From CAIKMD01 sp963740675 (GTDB lineage: Bacteria; Pseudomonadota; Alphaproteobacteria; ATCC43930; CGMCC-115725), in the NCBI GenBank assembly GCA_963740675.1, contig CAVUFS010000004.1, positions 620,001 through 684,000 of the forward strand: DNA of 64,000 bases. The letters run 5' to 3'. The translations under genes were made by a program, and so were the position numbers. Of the stretch, positions 16,016-25,696 are shown piece by piece. The stretch's first letter is position 1. Every line of letters starts with the position of its first letter. Below the pieces are notes generated by a model. It ran no database searches. It was not told the DNA's origin and saw only the letters and a list, made by a program, of their open reading frames with translations.

Positions 16016-18224
16016 AGCTGTCCATCACCATCTTGTCGCCGGCCTTGTCGAAGGAGATGGCGAGCTTGCCGCCTTCGGAGGAGCGCACGGTGCCATAGCC
16101 GAATTTCTGGTGGAAGACACGATCGCCCGCGATATAACCGACCGGCGGCCGGGGACGCTCGGCAGTGACGAGACGCGGTGCCTCGGCACGGCGGCCGAAG
16201 AACGACGAGCCCGCACCCCACGCCTCTTGCAGCGAGGGCGCACGCGGATAGAGCCCAGGCTCAGCAACCGATTCGATGTGATCCTCGGGCAGCTCGCCGA
16301 CAAAACGCGATGGCAGCGAGCTTTGCCACTGGCCGCGCACGCGGCGATTGGCGGCGTAGGAGACAAACGCGCGGCGCCGCGCTCGCGTCAGCCCGACATA
16401 AGCGAGCCGCCGTTCTTCTTCGAGACCCTTCAGGCCTGACTCATCCATCGCGCGCTGATGCGGGAATAATCCCTCTTCCCAGCCCGGCAGGAAGACGTCG
16501 TTGAATTCGAGTCCCTTGGCGCCGTGCAACGTCATCAGGCTGATCATATCGCTGCCAGTCTCGGCGGTGTTCTCCATCACCAGGCTGACGTGATCGAGAA
16601 AGCCCGAGAGGCTATCGAACTCGGCCATCGCCGCAACCAGCTCTTTGAGATTCTCGAGCCGGCCTGGTGCATCGGGCGATTTATCCGCCTGCCACATCCC
16701 GGTATAGCCCGATTCATCGAGGATCTGCGCGGCGAGATCGGGATGCGCGGTATTGTCGAGCATCCCGCGCCAACGATTGAGATCGGTGATGAAGCCCGAC
16801 AGCGCCCGCCGCGCCGCCGGCTTCAGCTCGTCGGTGCCGATAATGATCTGCACCGCATCGGTCAGCGGCAGCTCACGCGCGCGGGCCAACGTGTGCAGCG
16901 TCTGCAAGGTCGAGGTACCGATGCCGCGCTTCGGCACGTTGATGATGCGCTCGAAAGCGAGATCGTCGGCCGGCTGATGCACGAGGCGCAGATAGGCCAG
17001 CGCATCGCGGATCTCCTGCCGTTCGTAGAAACGCAAGCCGCCGATCACGCGATAAGGCAGGCCGAGCGTGAGAAAGCGTTCTTCGAATTCGCGCGTCTGG
17101 AAGCCGGCGCGCACCAGGATCGCCATCTCGGACAGCTTCTCGCCCTTGTGCTGCAGCGCCTCGATCTCGTCGCCGATCCAACGCGCTTCTTCCTCGCCGT
17201 CCCAGACGCCGCGCAGCGTGACCTTCTCGCCCTCATTGGCCTCGGTCCACAGCGTCTTGCCGAGCCGTCCCTCATTCTGTGCGATCAGCGAGGAGGCCGC
17301 GCCGAGGATATGCGGCGTCGAGCGGTAATTCTGCTCGAGGCGGATGATCTGCGCGCCGGGGAAGTCCTTCTCGAAGCGGAGGATGTTGCCGATCTCCGCA
17401 CCGCGCCAGGAATAGATCGACTGGTCGTCATCGCCGACGCAGCAGAGATTCTTGTGAAGCTGCGCCAACAGCCGCAGCCAGAGATATTGCGCAACGTTGG
17501 TGTCCTGATACTCGTCGACCAGGATGTAGCGGAAGCGCTGCTGATATTCGGCGAGCACTTCCGGCCGCGTCGTGAAGAGCGTCAGATTGTGTAGCAACAG
17601 ATCGCCGAAATCGGCGGCGTTGAGCGCCCTGAGCCGGTCCTGGTAAAGACGATAGAGCTCGATCATCCGGCCATTGGCGAGATCGCCCTGATCGGCGACC
17701 GGCACCTTGTCGGGCACGAGGCCGCGATCCTTCCACCGCTCGATCGCGCCCAGGATCGCCCGCGCCGGCGCGCGACGCTCGTCGAGATTCTCGGCGGCGG
17801 CGATCTGCTTGACGACACGGAGTTGATCGTCGGCATCGAGGATGGTGAAATTGGGCTTCAGCCCCACCGCCTCGGCATGGCGGCGCAGAATTCGGGCGGC
17901 GATCGAATGGAAAGTACCGAGCCAGAGTCCGTCGGCGGTCTCGCCGATCATCCGTCCGAGTTGTTCGCGCATCTCCAGCGCCGCCTTATTGGTAAAGGTG
18001 ACGGCGACGAGCTGAGACGGCCAGGCGCGGCGAGTTGCGAGGATATGGGCGAGTTGGGTGGTGAGCACCCGGGTCTTGCCGGTCCCTGCCCCGGCCAGCA
18101 CCAGAACCGGTCCGTCCACCGCCTCGACAGCGCGGCGCTGCGCGTCGTTGAGGCCGCCGAGATAAGCGGCCGACAGCGCAGCCGAAAGCTCGGCGGCGTG
18201 GGGCGTGGCGGCGGGTTCCGACAT
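15999..18224 (-). CDS. uvrD: UvrD/PcrA-type DNA helicase
   Basis: Superfamily 1A 3'-5' helicase of 741 residues used in excision and mismatch repair. Motif I is LAGAGTGKTRVLTTQ (about 44-58), motif II VDEYQDTN, motif III GDDDQSIYSWRGA, motif V region LMTLHGAKGLEFNDVFLPGWEEGLFPHQR and motif VI VGLTRARRRAF. The C-terminal GDRVFHQKFGYGTVRSSEGGKLAIS-type segment is the Tudor-like domain that contacts RNA polymerase in UvrD/PcrA. It is first in the uvrD-prmA-uppP unit and divergent from the transporter gene at 18310. Confidence 0.95.
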   Translation of the reverse strand: MSEPAATPHAAELSAALSAAYLGGLNDAQRRAVEAVDGPVLVLAGAGTGKTRVLTTQLAHILATRRAWPSQLVAVTFTNKAALEMREQLGRMIGETADGLWLGTFHSIAARILRRHAEAVGLKPNFTILDADDQLRVVKQIAAAENLDERRAPARAILGAIERWKDRGLVPDKVPVADQGDLANGRMIELYRLYQDRLRALNAADFGDLLLHNLTLFTTRPEVLAEYQQRFRYILVDEYQDTNVAQYLWLRLLAQLHKNLCCVGDDDQSIYSWRGAEIGNILRFEKDFPGAQIIRLEQNYRSTPHILGAASSLIAQNEGRLGKTLWTEANEGEKVTLRGVWDGEEEARWIGDEIEALQHKGEKLSEMAILVRAGFQTREFEERFLTLGLPYRVIGGLRFYERQEIRDALAYLRLVHQPADDLAFERIINVPKRGIGTSTLQTLHTLARARELPLTDAVQIIIGTDELKPAARRALSGFITDLNRWRGMLDNTAHPDLAAQILDESGYTGMWQADKSPDAPGRLENLKELVAAMAEFDSLSGFLDHVSLVMENTAETGSDMISLMTLHGAKGLEFNDVFLPGWEEGLFPHQRAMDESGLKGLEEERRLAYVGLTRARRRAFVSYAANRRVRGQWQSSLPSRFVGELPEDHIESVAEPGLYPRAPSLQEAWGAGSSFFGRRAEAPRLVTAERPRPPVGYIAGDRVFHQKFGYGTVRSSEGGKLAISFDKAGDKMVMDSFVAKA

Positions 18225-18309
18225 TCATCGCTATATAGCACGAGATAGCCGAAATCCCAGGCGCGTTCGGCGACGAAACCACCTATGATGCGGCCGTCCG
18301 CGCAGAACC

Positions 18310-19575
18310 ATGCACGCCCTCATCATCATCCTTGTTTTCATCTGCACCTATGTCGGCATGGCCGCCGGAAGGCTGCCGCATCTGCAGATCGACCGTACCG
18401 GCATCGCCCTCCTGGGCGTGATCGTGCTGCTGGCCAGCGCCACCGTCACCCTCGACGAGCTCGGCACCAGTATCGATGTCTCGACGCTCGTCCTGCTCTT
18501 CGCGCTGATGATCATCTCGGCGCAATTCGTCTCGGCCGGGTTCTTCGAGCTGACGGCCGACTGGATCATGCAAAAGGCCGAGACGCCAACCATGCTGCTG
18601 GCCCTGACCGTCGGCGTCGCCGGCGGCCTTTCGGCGCTGCTCGCCAACGAGCTGGTGGTGTTGACGATGGCGCCGCTGCTCATCACCGGCGCACAATCGC
18701 GCAGCCTCGACCCGCGGCCCTATCTGATCGCGCTGGCCGGCGCCGCCAATGCCGGCTCGGCCGCGACGCTGATCGGCAATCCGCCGAATATCGTGATCGG
18801 CCAGGTCGGCGAACTCAGCTTCCACCTTTATCTGCTGGCCGGCATCGTTCCCGCCCTGCTCGGTCTCGCTTCGGTCTTTGGCGTAACTTGGTTCCTGTGG
18901 CGCGACCGGCTTGAAGCGCCGATGCCAGCCGGCGGCGTGGCCGACGTGCCGCGCCATCCCCATGACCGGATCCAGACTTGGAAAGGTCTTGCCGGCATGG
19001 CGCTGTTGCTCATGCTGTTCGCGACGCCGCTGCCGCGCGAGGTCGGCGGCCTGCTGATCGCGGCGGCGCTTTTGACCAATCGGCGCTTCACCAATCGGGT
19101 GATGATCGCGGCCCTTGACTGGCCGCTGCTCGTGCTGTTCGTCTGTCTCTTCGCGGTGACCGGCGCACTCGCCGATACCGGCGTCCCGTGGGCCATCGTC
19201 TCGTGGCTGCAGGACCATCACCTGCTGCCGACCAATCTGCTGTTGCTGACGCCGTTCGTGCTCGTGACGAGCAACACGATCGGCAATACGCCGACCGCAA
19301 TCCTGCTGCTGCAGATCTGGCCGAATCCGCCGCAGGGACCGCTTTATGCTTTTGCGGTGCTGTCCTCGCTCGCCGCCAATCTGACGCTGCTCGGCTCTTT
19401 CGCTAGTCTGATCGCGGTGGAGCGTGCCGAGTTGCTCGGCGTCAACATCACTTTCGCGGAATATGCACGCGCCGGCGTGCCGTTCACGCTGATCTCACTG
19501 TTCTTCGCGGTATTGTGGCTGTCCTGGACCGGCTGGCTACCGTTCTTCCCCGGCTCAGCCGTACCCGGCCCCTAA
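18310..19575 (+). CDS. ArsB/SLC13-like anion transporter
   Basis: Integral membrane protein of 421 residues with 10-12 hydrophobic segments, of the ion-transporter superfamily that includes arsenite, citrate and dicarboxylate carriers. The two re-entrant-loop repeats are visible: AANAGSAATLIGNPPNIVIGQ in the first half and TSNTIGNTPTAILL followed by LLGSFASLIAVERA in the second. No arsenic resistance genes are adjacent, so arsenite is not supported as a substrate. The start at 18310 has only a weak RBS. It converges on the cyclase gene three bases after its stop. Confidence 0.85.
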   Translation: MHALIIILVFICTYVGMAAGRLPHLQIDRTGIALLGVIVLLASATVTLDELGTSIDVSTLVLLFALMIISAQFVSAGFFELTADWIMQKAETPTMLLALTVGVAGGLSALLANELVVLTMAPLLITGAQSRSLDPRPYLIALAGAANAGSAATLIGNPPNIVIGQVGELSFHLYLLAGIVPALLGLASVFGVTWFLWRDRLEAPMPAGGVADVPRHPHDRIQTWKGLAGMALLLMLFATPLPREVGGLLIAAALLTNRRFTNRVMIAALDWPLLVLFVCLFAVTGALADTGVPWAIVSWLQDHHLLPTNLLLLTPFVLVTSNTIGNTPTAILLLQIWPNPPQGPLYAFAVLSSLAANLTLLGSFASLIAVERAELLGVNITFAEYARAGVPFTLISLFFAVLWLSWTGWLPFFPGSAVPGP

Positions 19576-19578
19576 CGA

Positions 19579-20631
19579 TCAGGAAGCGCGTGCCAGATCG
19601 CCGGCGTTGAGCTCGGTCGAGACGCGATTGCGGCCTTCGCGCTTCGCGTGATAGAGCGCCGCGTCGGCACGACCGACGAGATCCGCCAGATCCTCGTTTG
19701 CGCGATATTGCGCGACACCGAAAGACAGCGTCACGCTGCCGTAATCCTCGCGCGTATCCTTGCCGATGAAGCGCCGGCGCATCACGCCGTTGCGAATCTG
19801 ATCGGCGACAATCGCCGCCTGTTGCAGATTGGTGCGCGGCAGGATGATGGCGAATTCCTCGCCGCCGAAACGAGCCGGCGTGTCGCGACCCTTCACCGAA
19901 TCGGACAGCGTGCGCGCGACGAGACGCAGCACTTGATCGCCGATCTGATGGCCATAACTGTCGTTGAAGTGCTTGAAGTGATCGATATCGCACAGCACAA
20001 GGCTGACCGCCTCGCCTTCATTGAGCGCCTCGCGCGCCGCCTCTTGCAGCCGCGAATCGAAGAATTTGCGATTGGGGATGCCGGTGAGCGCATCGGTCAG
20101 CGCCTCACGTTGCACCGCCTGGAGATTCTCGCGCAGTTCGGTGACCTCGGTGGCGATGCGGCCGAGCCGGCTTTCGAGGTTGCAATTGCGCTGCGCCATC
20201 GACTGCGTCTCTTTGACGAGATCGGCGACCAGCGCACGGACCGTCTCCTGCGGCTGCGAGCGGCCGATCGCGGTCGAGATGTCATCGAGGGTATGACCAA
20301 ATTGACCGATATCGCCGGTGTGATCGCCGAGATAGCGGCTGACCTGATCGATCACCGCTTGCAGGCGGCCACCAGTCTCGAGCACATCGACGTGATCTTC
20401 GGCGCTGCCGAAATAGCGCTTGTAGAGATCGGCGTTGATCATGTCGGTGAAGGTGGTTTGTCTGGCGATCAGGGCGTCGATCGCCTGGCTCAGCGCCGGC
20501 ATTGTCCCGGCGGCGTAGGTGTACCAGACCGTATAGTTATGCGGCGTCGGCACGACCCCATGGGTCGCCATCGCCTTGCATGCCGCCTCGGCCGTTTTCA
20601 CCGATTGGCTGGGGGCGGAAGCACCGGCCAT
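19579..20631 (-). CDS. diguanylate cyclase (GGDEF domain)
   Basis: 350 residues. The C-terminal half makes cyclic di-GMP: DALTGIPNRKFFDSRL, VSLVLCDIDHFKHFNDSYGHQIGDQVL and the active site ARFGGEEFAIILP (GGEEF, intact). The allosteric inhibitory site usually reads RxxD nine to six residues before GGEEF; here it is KGRD, so the first Arg is replaced by Lys and product inhibition may be weakened. The N-terminal 170 residues match no domain I recognise; they are soluble and partly helical, with no membrane segment. A 218-bp divergent gap separates it from the thioesterase gene. Confidence 0.9.
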   Translation of the reverse strand: MAGASAPSQSVKTAEAACKAMATHGVVPTPHNYTVWYTYAAGTMPALSQAIDALIARQTTFTDMINADLYKRYFGSAEDHVDVLETGGRLQAVIDQVSRYLGDHTGDIGQFGHTLDDISTAIGRSQPQETVRALVADLVKETQSMAQRNCNLESRLGRIATEVTELRENLQAVQREALTDALTGIPNRKFFDSRLQEAAREALNEGEAVSLVLCDIDHFKHFNDSYGHQIGDQVLRLVARTLSDSVKGRDTPARFGGEEFAIILPRTNLQQAAIVADQIRNGVMRRRFIGKDTREDYGSVTLSFGVAQYRANEDLADLVGRADAALYHAKREGRNRVSTELNAGDLARAS

Positions 20632-20849
20632 CTATTGTCACCCTCCGCAGCGTCGAAAAAAAGCGCCGAATTCCCGCGATTTTCCCGATCGTATCGTCTG
20701 ATTCAAACTTTCTACCCGCGATTGCTTAACGTTAGGTAACAGCCACGGGACGGTTGCGTTAATTTCTGTGGATAGGCCAGGAATCATGGGGATTACTCGC
20801 CTAAGTTGTGCCGCCCTTATGCTTTGGGCGTGAAATCGAGGAATTTTCG

Positions 20850-21335
20850 ATGCCTAGCTTGCCCTACCCGCCCTATCGCGCGGCCGTCGCCCCGGAATGG
20901 ATAGACTACAACGGCCATATGAACGTGGCCTATTACGTGTTGGCCTTTGACCGCGCCACGGACCAACTGTTCGACTATCTAGGAATCGGCGAGGCATACC
21001 GGCGCGCAACCCACCATTCGGTCTTCGCCCTCGAAGCTCATGTCACCTATGAGCATGAGTTACGTCAGGGTGAGGAATTCGCGATCGCGACCCGGCTGAT
21101 CGATGCCGATCGTAAGCGGCTGCATCTTTTCCATGCGATGACCCGGGCGAAGGACAATGAATTATCCGCCACGATCGAGGTGATGGGACTGCATGTCGAT
21201 ATGGCGGGGCCGCGTTCGGCCCCATTGCCCGACGATGTCTATGCCAAGGTCGAAGCGCTGCTTGCCGAGCATCGTCTTCTCCCACCACCGCCGCAGCTCG
21301 GCCGCAAGATTGGCATCCGGCGACGCGACGGCTAG
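20850..21335 (+). CDS. hotdog-fold acyl-CoA thioesterase
   Basis: 161 residues with the 4-hydroxybenzoyl-CoA thioesterase-type hotdog fold. The helix-sheet core begins VAPEWIDYNGHMNVAYYVLAFDRATD, where the Asp in DYNGHMN corresponds to the catalytic position in this family. It hydrolyses a CoA thioester; related proteins in carnitine degradation clusters act on betainyl-CoA, but no carnitine genes are nearby and the substrate is open. The ATG at 20850 follows CGAGGAATTTTCG; the earlier in-frame start at 20808 is less likely. Its stop overlaps the end of metH. Confidence 0.82.
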   Translation: MPSLPYPPYRAAVAPEWIDYNGHMNVAYYVLAFDRATDQLFDYLGIGEAYRRATHHSVFALEAHVTYEHELRQGEEFAIATRLIDADRKRLHLFHAMTRAKDNELSATIEVMGLHVDMAGPRSAPLPDDVYAKVEALLAEHRLLPPPPQLGRKIGIRRRDG

Positions 21336-24300
21336 ACCGAGAAATACTTGGCTTGCGGATGAACAAGCACGATCGCCGACGTGGATTGCTCGGGTTCGAG
21401 CTGGTCTTCCTCCGATAGCGCAACGCCGATCTCTTCCGCGCGCAGCAGCGCCAGCAATCGCCGCTGATCGGCCAGATTGGGGCAAGCGGGATAGCCGAAG
21501 GAATAGCGGCTGCCGCGATAGCCTTGCTGCAACAGCGCATGCATGTCGCGCGGCTCCTCGGCAGCGAAGCCGAGCTCGGCGCGGATGCGCTTGTGGATGT
21601 ATTCAGCGAGCGCCTCGGCCATCTCGACCGAGAGGCCGTGGAGATAGAGATAATCCTTGTAGCGATTCTCGGCGAACCATTGCCGCGCCGTATCCGAGGC
21701 CCGACCGCCCATCGTGACGAGCTGTAAGCCGATCACGTCGCGTTGGCCATCATCGATATCGCGTAAGAAATCGGCGATGCAGAGTCCGCCGTTCTTGTTT
21801 TGGCGCGGCAAGGCGAACCGCGCTACCTCGGCCTTGCCGTCGTCGCCGAAGAGCACGATGTCGTTGCCCTCGCCCGCAGCGCGCCAATAGCCGTAACACG
21901 CCTGCGGTCGCAGGATGTCCTGCTGCTCGACCAGATCGAGCATGCGCTTCAACACCGGACGCAGCTCGTCGCGCGCCCAGTCCATGAATTCATCGAGGGT
22001 GCGGCCGTCTTTGCGAAAGCCCCATTGGAATTGATAGAGCATCCGCTCGTTGAGGTAAGGCACCAGCGCCTTCGCCGGCACTTGGTTGATTGTCTGCGCG
22101 CCCCAGAAAGGCGGAAGCGGCACAGGCACGCCGCGATGCAACTCGGCGCGGCGCAGACGGACCTCTTCAGCATCGACCGGACGCATCGGTTTGGGATCGG
22201 CGGCGCGGCCGAGCTTGCGGCGTTGATTGACCGGCTTGCCCGCGGTTTCAGCTTGGCGCGCGGCAAGATAATCGTCGAATTTTTCGCCGACGATCTTCTC
22301 CATGAGCCCGAGGCCGTCGAAAGCATCGCCGGCATAAGCGACGCGGCCGCTGCCATAGGATTGGCGGCAATCCTCTTCGACATAACGGCGCGTCAGCGCC
22401 GCGCCGCCCAGCATGACCGGGACCTTGAGGCCCTGGCGTGTCATCTCTTCGAGATTCTCGCGCATCACCACGGTCGATTTGACAAGCAAGCCCGACATAC
22501 CGATGGCATCGGCCTTGTGCTTTTCGGCGGCTTCGAGGATCGCCGAGACCGGCTGCTTGATGCCGAGATTGATAACCCTATAGCCGTTGTTGGTGAGGAT
22601 GATATCGACGAGATTCTTGCCGATATCGTGGACATCGCCCTTCACTGTCGCGAGCACGATCGTGCCGCGTTGATGGCCTTCGGTCTTCTCCATGAAGGGC
22701 TCGAGATAGGCGACGGCAGTCTTCATCGTCTCGGCGGATTGCAGCACGAAAGGCAATTGCATCTTACCGGCACCGAAGAGCTCACCGACCTCCTTCATCC
22801 CGTCGAGCAGGAAGGTGTTGATGATCTCGAGCGGCGGATGGGCTTTAAGCGCTTGCGCCAAATCCTCGTCGAGCCCCTGACGGTCGCCGTCGACGATACG
22901 CTGCGCGAGCCGCGGGCCTAGCTCGGTCGGGCGCTCTTTCTTCTTCGCTTCGACCGCATTGCGATCCTTGAAGAGGCCGATAAAGGCTTGCAGCGGATCG
23001 GCACCGTTGCGCCAGCGATCGAAGATCAAATCCTCGGCAGCTTCGCGTTCGGCTGCCGGAATCGCATGCGAGGGCACGATCTTCGAGACATGAAGGATCG
23101 CTGCGGTGAGGCCACGTTTCAGCGCGTGGTCGAGATAGACAGAATTCAGCACGGCGCGGGCCGGCGGATTGAGGCCGAAAGAGATATTGGAAAGGCCTAA
23201 GAGGATCTGGCATTCGGGCAGCCCGCGCGCGATCTGCTCGATTCCATCCAAAGTCTCGATACCGAGCTTGCGATCGTCGGTATTGCCGGTGCAGATCGTG
23301 AAGGTGAGCGGATCGATCAGCAGATCGCTCGGCTTCAGCCCATAGCGATCGCAAGCGAAGTCGCGCAGGCGCTGGGCGATCTCCAGCTTGCGGGCTGCAT
23401 CCTTGGCCATGCCCTGCTCATCAATGGTCAGCGCGATCACCGCGGCGCCGAACCGCCGCGCGAGATCGAGACGCTTTGCCGCCGGCTCTTCGCCATCCTC
23501 GAAATTAATCGAATTAAGGATTGGCTTGCCGCCATAGAGCTTCAACGCAGCTTCGAGTACAGGCAGCTCGGTGCTGTCGACGACGAGCGGGGCTGCGACC
23601 GCGCCACGCATGCGGCCGAGGACCTCGAGCATCTCGGTCTTTTCATCGCGGCCGACAAATGCCGTGCAGACATCGATCGCGTGCGAGCCCTCTTTCACCT
23701 GCTCACGTGCGATGGCGATGCAATCGTCCCAATCGCCTTTTTCCTGCGCCTGGCGGAAGCGCTTTGAGCCGTTGGCGTTGCAACGCTCGCCGATCGAGAG
23801 ATAGGCGTTCTCTTGCCGCAAGGCCGTTTGCGCATAGAGCGAGGCAACCGCTGGCACGAAGACGCTGCGCCGCTCTTTGCTGCGCGGGCGCGCGCCTTCA
23901 TTGGCGAGGCGCCGCAGCATCGCATCGAGCGCGCCAATATGCTCGGTTTCAGTGCCGCAGCAGCCGCCGATCAGATTGACGCCGTCCTCGATGACAAAGC
24001 GCTCCTGCCAATGAGCCAGCTCTTGCGGGCTCAGCGGGTAATGCGCGTGACCATGATGCAACTCGGGCATACCCGCATTGGGCTGCACCGAGATGCGGCC
24101 CGACCAATTTTCGGCGAGGAGCTTCACATGCTCGGCCATCTCTTGCGGGCCCGTCGCGCAGTTGAAGCCGATCAGCGGCACGTCGAGCGCATCGAGGACC
24201 GTCATTGCCGAAGCGACATCGGCGCCGACCAGTAACGTGCCGGTGGTCTCGACGGTCATCTGCACGAAGATCGGCTGCTCGCCGCGCGCGGCTTTGCGCG

Positions 24301-24826
24301 CCGCTTTCGCGGCATTGACCGCCGCTTTGATCTGCAGCGTGTCCTGACAGGTCTCAATCAAGATCGCATCGACGCCGCCGTCGATCAGCCCGCGGCATTG
24401 CACCGTGAGCGCGGCTTCGAGCGCGTCGTAATCGATATGGCCGAGCGACGGCAGCCGCGTCCCCGGCCCGACCGCGCCGATCACGAAACGCGGCTTGCCA
24501 TCGGCAGCAAAGCCGGCCACGGCCTCGCGCGCCAGCTCGGCGGCACGGTAATTGAGTGCGTGCGCCTTATCGGCGATGCCGAATTCGCCGAGAGTCAGCG
24601 GCGAGCCGCCGAAGCTGTTGGTCTGGATGGCATCGGCACCGGCTTCGAGATAGCCGCGATGTATGTCGAGAACGAGATCGGGGCGGCTCTCGTTGAGAAT
24701 TTCCGGACAATTCTCATGGCCTTGGTAATCCTCATCGAGCCGGAGCGGCAACGCTTGAACGCGCGTGCCGGTCGCGCCATCGCATAGCAACACATGGTCC
24801 GACAGCACATCGAGAATATGCGGCAT
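21332..24826 (-). CDS. metH: cobalamin-dependent methionine synthase
   Basis: 1164-residue cytoplasmic enzyme that moves a methyl group from 5-methyltetrahydrofolate to homocysteine through cobalamin. All four modules are present in order: the homocysteine domain with zinc cysteines in GFNCATG and GGCCGT; the folate (pterin) domain (SIGERCNANGSKRF onward); the B12 domain with the cobalt-ligand motif KGDVHDIGKNLV; and the SAM-dependent reactivation domain ending with YRGSRYSFGYPACPNLADQ. The size is slightly below the 1200-1230 typical of enterics. It lies three bases downstream of metF in an operon led by an ArsR-type regulator. Confidence 0.97.
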   Translation of the reverse strand: MPHILDVLSDHVLLCDGATGTRVQALPLRLDEDYQGHENCPEILNESRPDLVLDIHRGYLEAGADAIQTNSFGGSPLTLGEFGIADKAHALNYRAAELAREAVAGFAADGKPRFVIGAVGPGTRLPSLGHIDYDALEAALTVQCRGLIDGGVDAILIETCQDTLQIKAAVNAAKAARKAARGEQPIFVQMTVETTGTLLVGADVASAMTVLDALDVPLIGFNCATGPQEMAEHVKLLAENWSGRISVQPNAGMPELHHGHAHYPLSPQELAHWQERFVIEDGVNLIGGCCGTETEHIGALDAMLRRLANEGARPRSKERRSVFVPAVASLYAQTALRQENAYLSIGERCNANGSKRFRQAQEKGDWDDCIAIAREQVKEGSHAIDVCTAFVGRDEKTEMLEVLGRMRGAVAAPLVVDSTELPVLEAALKLYGGKPILNSINFEDGEEPAAKRLDLARRFGAAVIALTIDEQGMAKDAARKLEIAQRLRDFACDRYGLKPSDLLIDPLTFTICTGNTDDRKLGIETLDGIEQIARGLPECQILLGLSNISFGLNPPARAVLNSVYLDHALKRGLTAAILHVSKIVPSHAIPAAEREAAEDLIFDRWRNGADPLQAFIGLFKDRNAVEAKKKERPTELGPRLAQRIVDGDRQGLDEDLAQALKAHPPLEIINTFLLDGMKEVGELFGAGKMQLPFVLQSAETMKTAVAYLEPFMEKTEGHQRGTIVLATVKGDVHDIGKNLVDIILTNNGYRVINLGIKQPVSAILEAAEKHKADAIGMSGLLVKSTVVMRENLEEMTRQGLKVPVMLGGAALTRRYVEEDCRQSYGSGRVAYAGDAFDGLGLMEKIVGEKFDDYLAARQAETAGKPVNQRRKLGRAADPKPMRPVDAEEVRLRRAELHRGVPVPLPPFWGAQTINQVPAKALVPYLNERMLYQFQWGFRKDGRTLDEFMDWARDELRPVLKRMLDLVEQQDILRPQACYGYWRAAGEGNDIVLFGDDGKAEVARFALPRQNKNGGLCIADFLRDIDDGQRDVIGLQLVTMGGRASDTARQWFAENRYKDYLYLHGLSVEMAEALAEYIHKRIRAELGFAAEEPRDMHALLQQGYRGSRYSFGYPACPNLADQRRLLALLRAEEIGVALSEEDQLEPEQSTSAIVLVHPQAKYFSV

Positions 24827-24829
24827 GGC

Positions 24830-25696
24830 TCACTCCGCGAGCGCGATGGCAGGCGCGCCAATACCGAGCGATGCGCAGATCGCACCGACCAGCTCTGCGC
24901 GGTTGAGTGTGTAGAAATGCAATGCGTCGATCCCAGCCTCGATGAGGCGCCGGCATTGCGCCACCGCATGGCGCTCGGACACGGCAGCCCGGATTTTCGG
25001 ATCATCACCCGCTTCGGCGAATTCGGCTTCGAGCCAGGACGGCATTGAGGCACCGCAAGCGGTTGCGAATTTCTTTGCCTGCGCGAAGTCGACGATCGGC
25101 AAGATACCCGGTACGACCGGCGCCGCGATGCCCGCCGCCGCGACCCGGTCACGGAAACGCAGATAGCGATCGACATCGAAAAAGAATTGCGTGATCGCAC
25201 GCGTCGCGCCGGCATCGAGCTTGCGCTTGAGATTATCGAGATCGGCCGCCTCGCTGACCGCTTCGGGATGCACTTCGGGATAGGCGGCGACGCTAATGTC
25301 GAAATCGGCGATGCGTTTGAGACCCGCGACGAGATCGACGGCGCCTGCGTAACCGGCGGGATGGGGCGTGTAGCCGCCAACGCCGGCGGGCGGATCGCCG
25401 CGCAGCGCGACGATGTGACGAATGCCCGCGTCCCAATAGCCACGCGCCACCGCGTCGATTTCTTCACGGCGCGCGCCGACGCAGGTGAGATGCGCCGCCG
25501 GCTCCAATTCCGTCTCGCGGCGGATGCGCGCAACCGTCGCATGCGTGCGCTCGCGCGTCGAACCGCCGGCACCATACGTCACCGACACAAAACGTGGCCC
25601 CAACTGAGCAAGCCGCGTGACCGCCTGCCACAGCGTTTGCTCCATGGCCGCGGTCTTCGGCGGGAAGAACTCGAACGAAACGTGCGGCGCGCTCAT
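24830..25696 (-). CDS. metF: 5,10-methylenetetrahydrofolate reductase
   Basis: FAD-dependent TIM-barrel enzyme of 288 residues that makes 5-methyltetrahydrofolate for MetH. Seen: VSFEFFPPKTAAMEQTLW at the N-terminus, RFVSVTYGAGGSTRERTH, HLTCVGARREEIDAVARGYWDAGIRHIVALRGDPP, and a C-terminal half with TRAITQFFFDVDRYLRF. These are the standard MetF signatures. Its ATG overlaps the regulator stop by four bases, and metH follows after three bases, so methyl donor supply and use are transcribed together. Confidence 0.96.
   Translation of the reverse strand: MSAPHVSFEFFPPKTAAMEQTLWQAVTRLAQLGPRFVSVTYGAGGSTRERTHATVARIRRETELEPAAHLTCVGARREEIDAVARGYWDAGIRHIVALRGDPPAGVGGYTPHPAGYAGAVDLVAGLKRIADFDISVAAYPEVHPEAVSEAADLDNLKRKLDAGATRAITQFFFDVDRYLRFRDRVAAAGIAAPVVPGILPIVDFAQAKKFATACGASMPSWLEAEFAEAGDDPKIRAAVSERHAVAQCRRLIEAGIDALHFYTLNRAELVGAICASLGIGAPAIALAE

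Noticed and set aside
16524..17594. 356-residue plus-strand frame opposite uvrD
   Set aside because: uvrD motifs are complete on the other strand; the frame has no recognisable features.
18310..19575. Arsenite efflux (ArsB) assignment
   Set aside because: The fold fits ArsB-like carriers, but no arsR or arsC gene adjoins, and the ArsR-type gene at 25.7-26.7 kb is of the methionine-cycle type.
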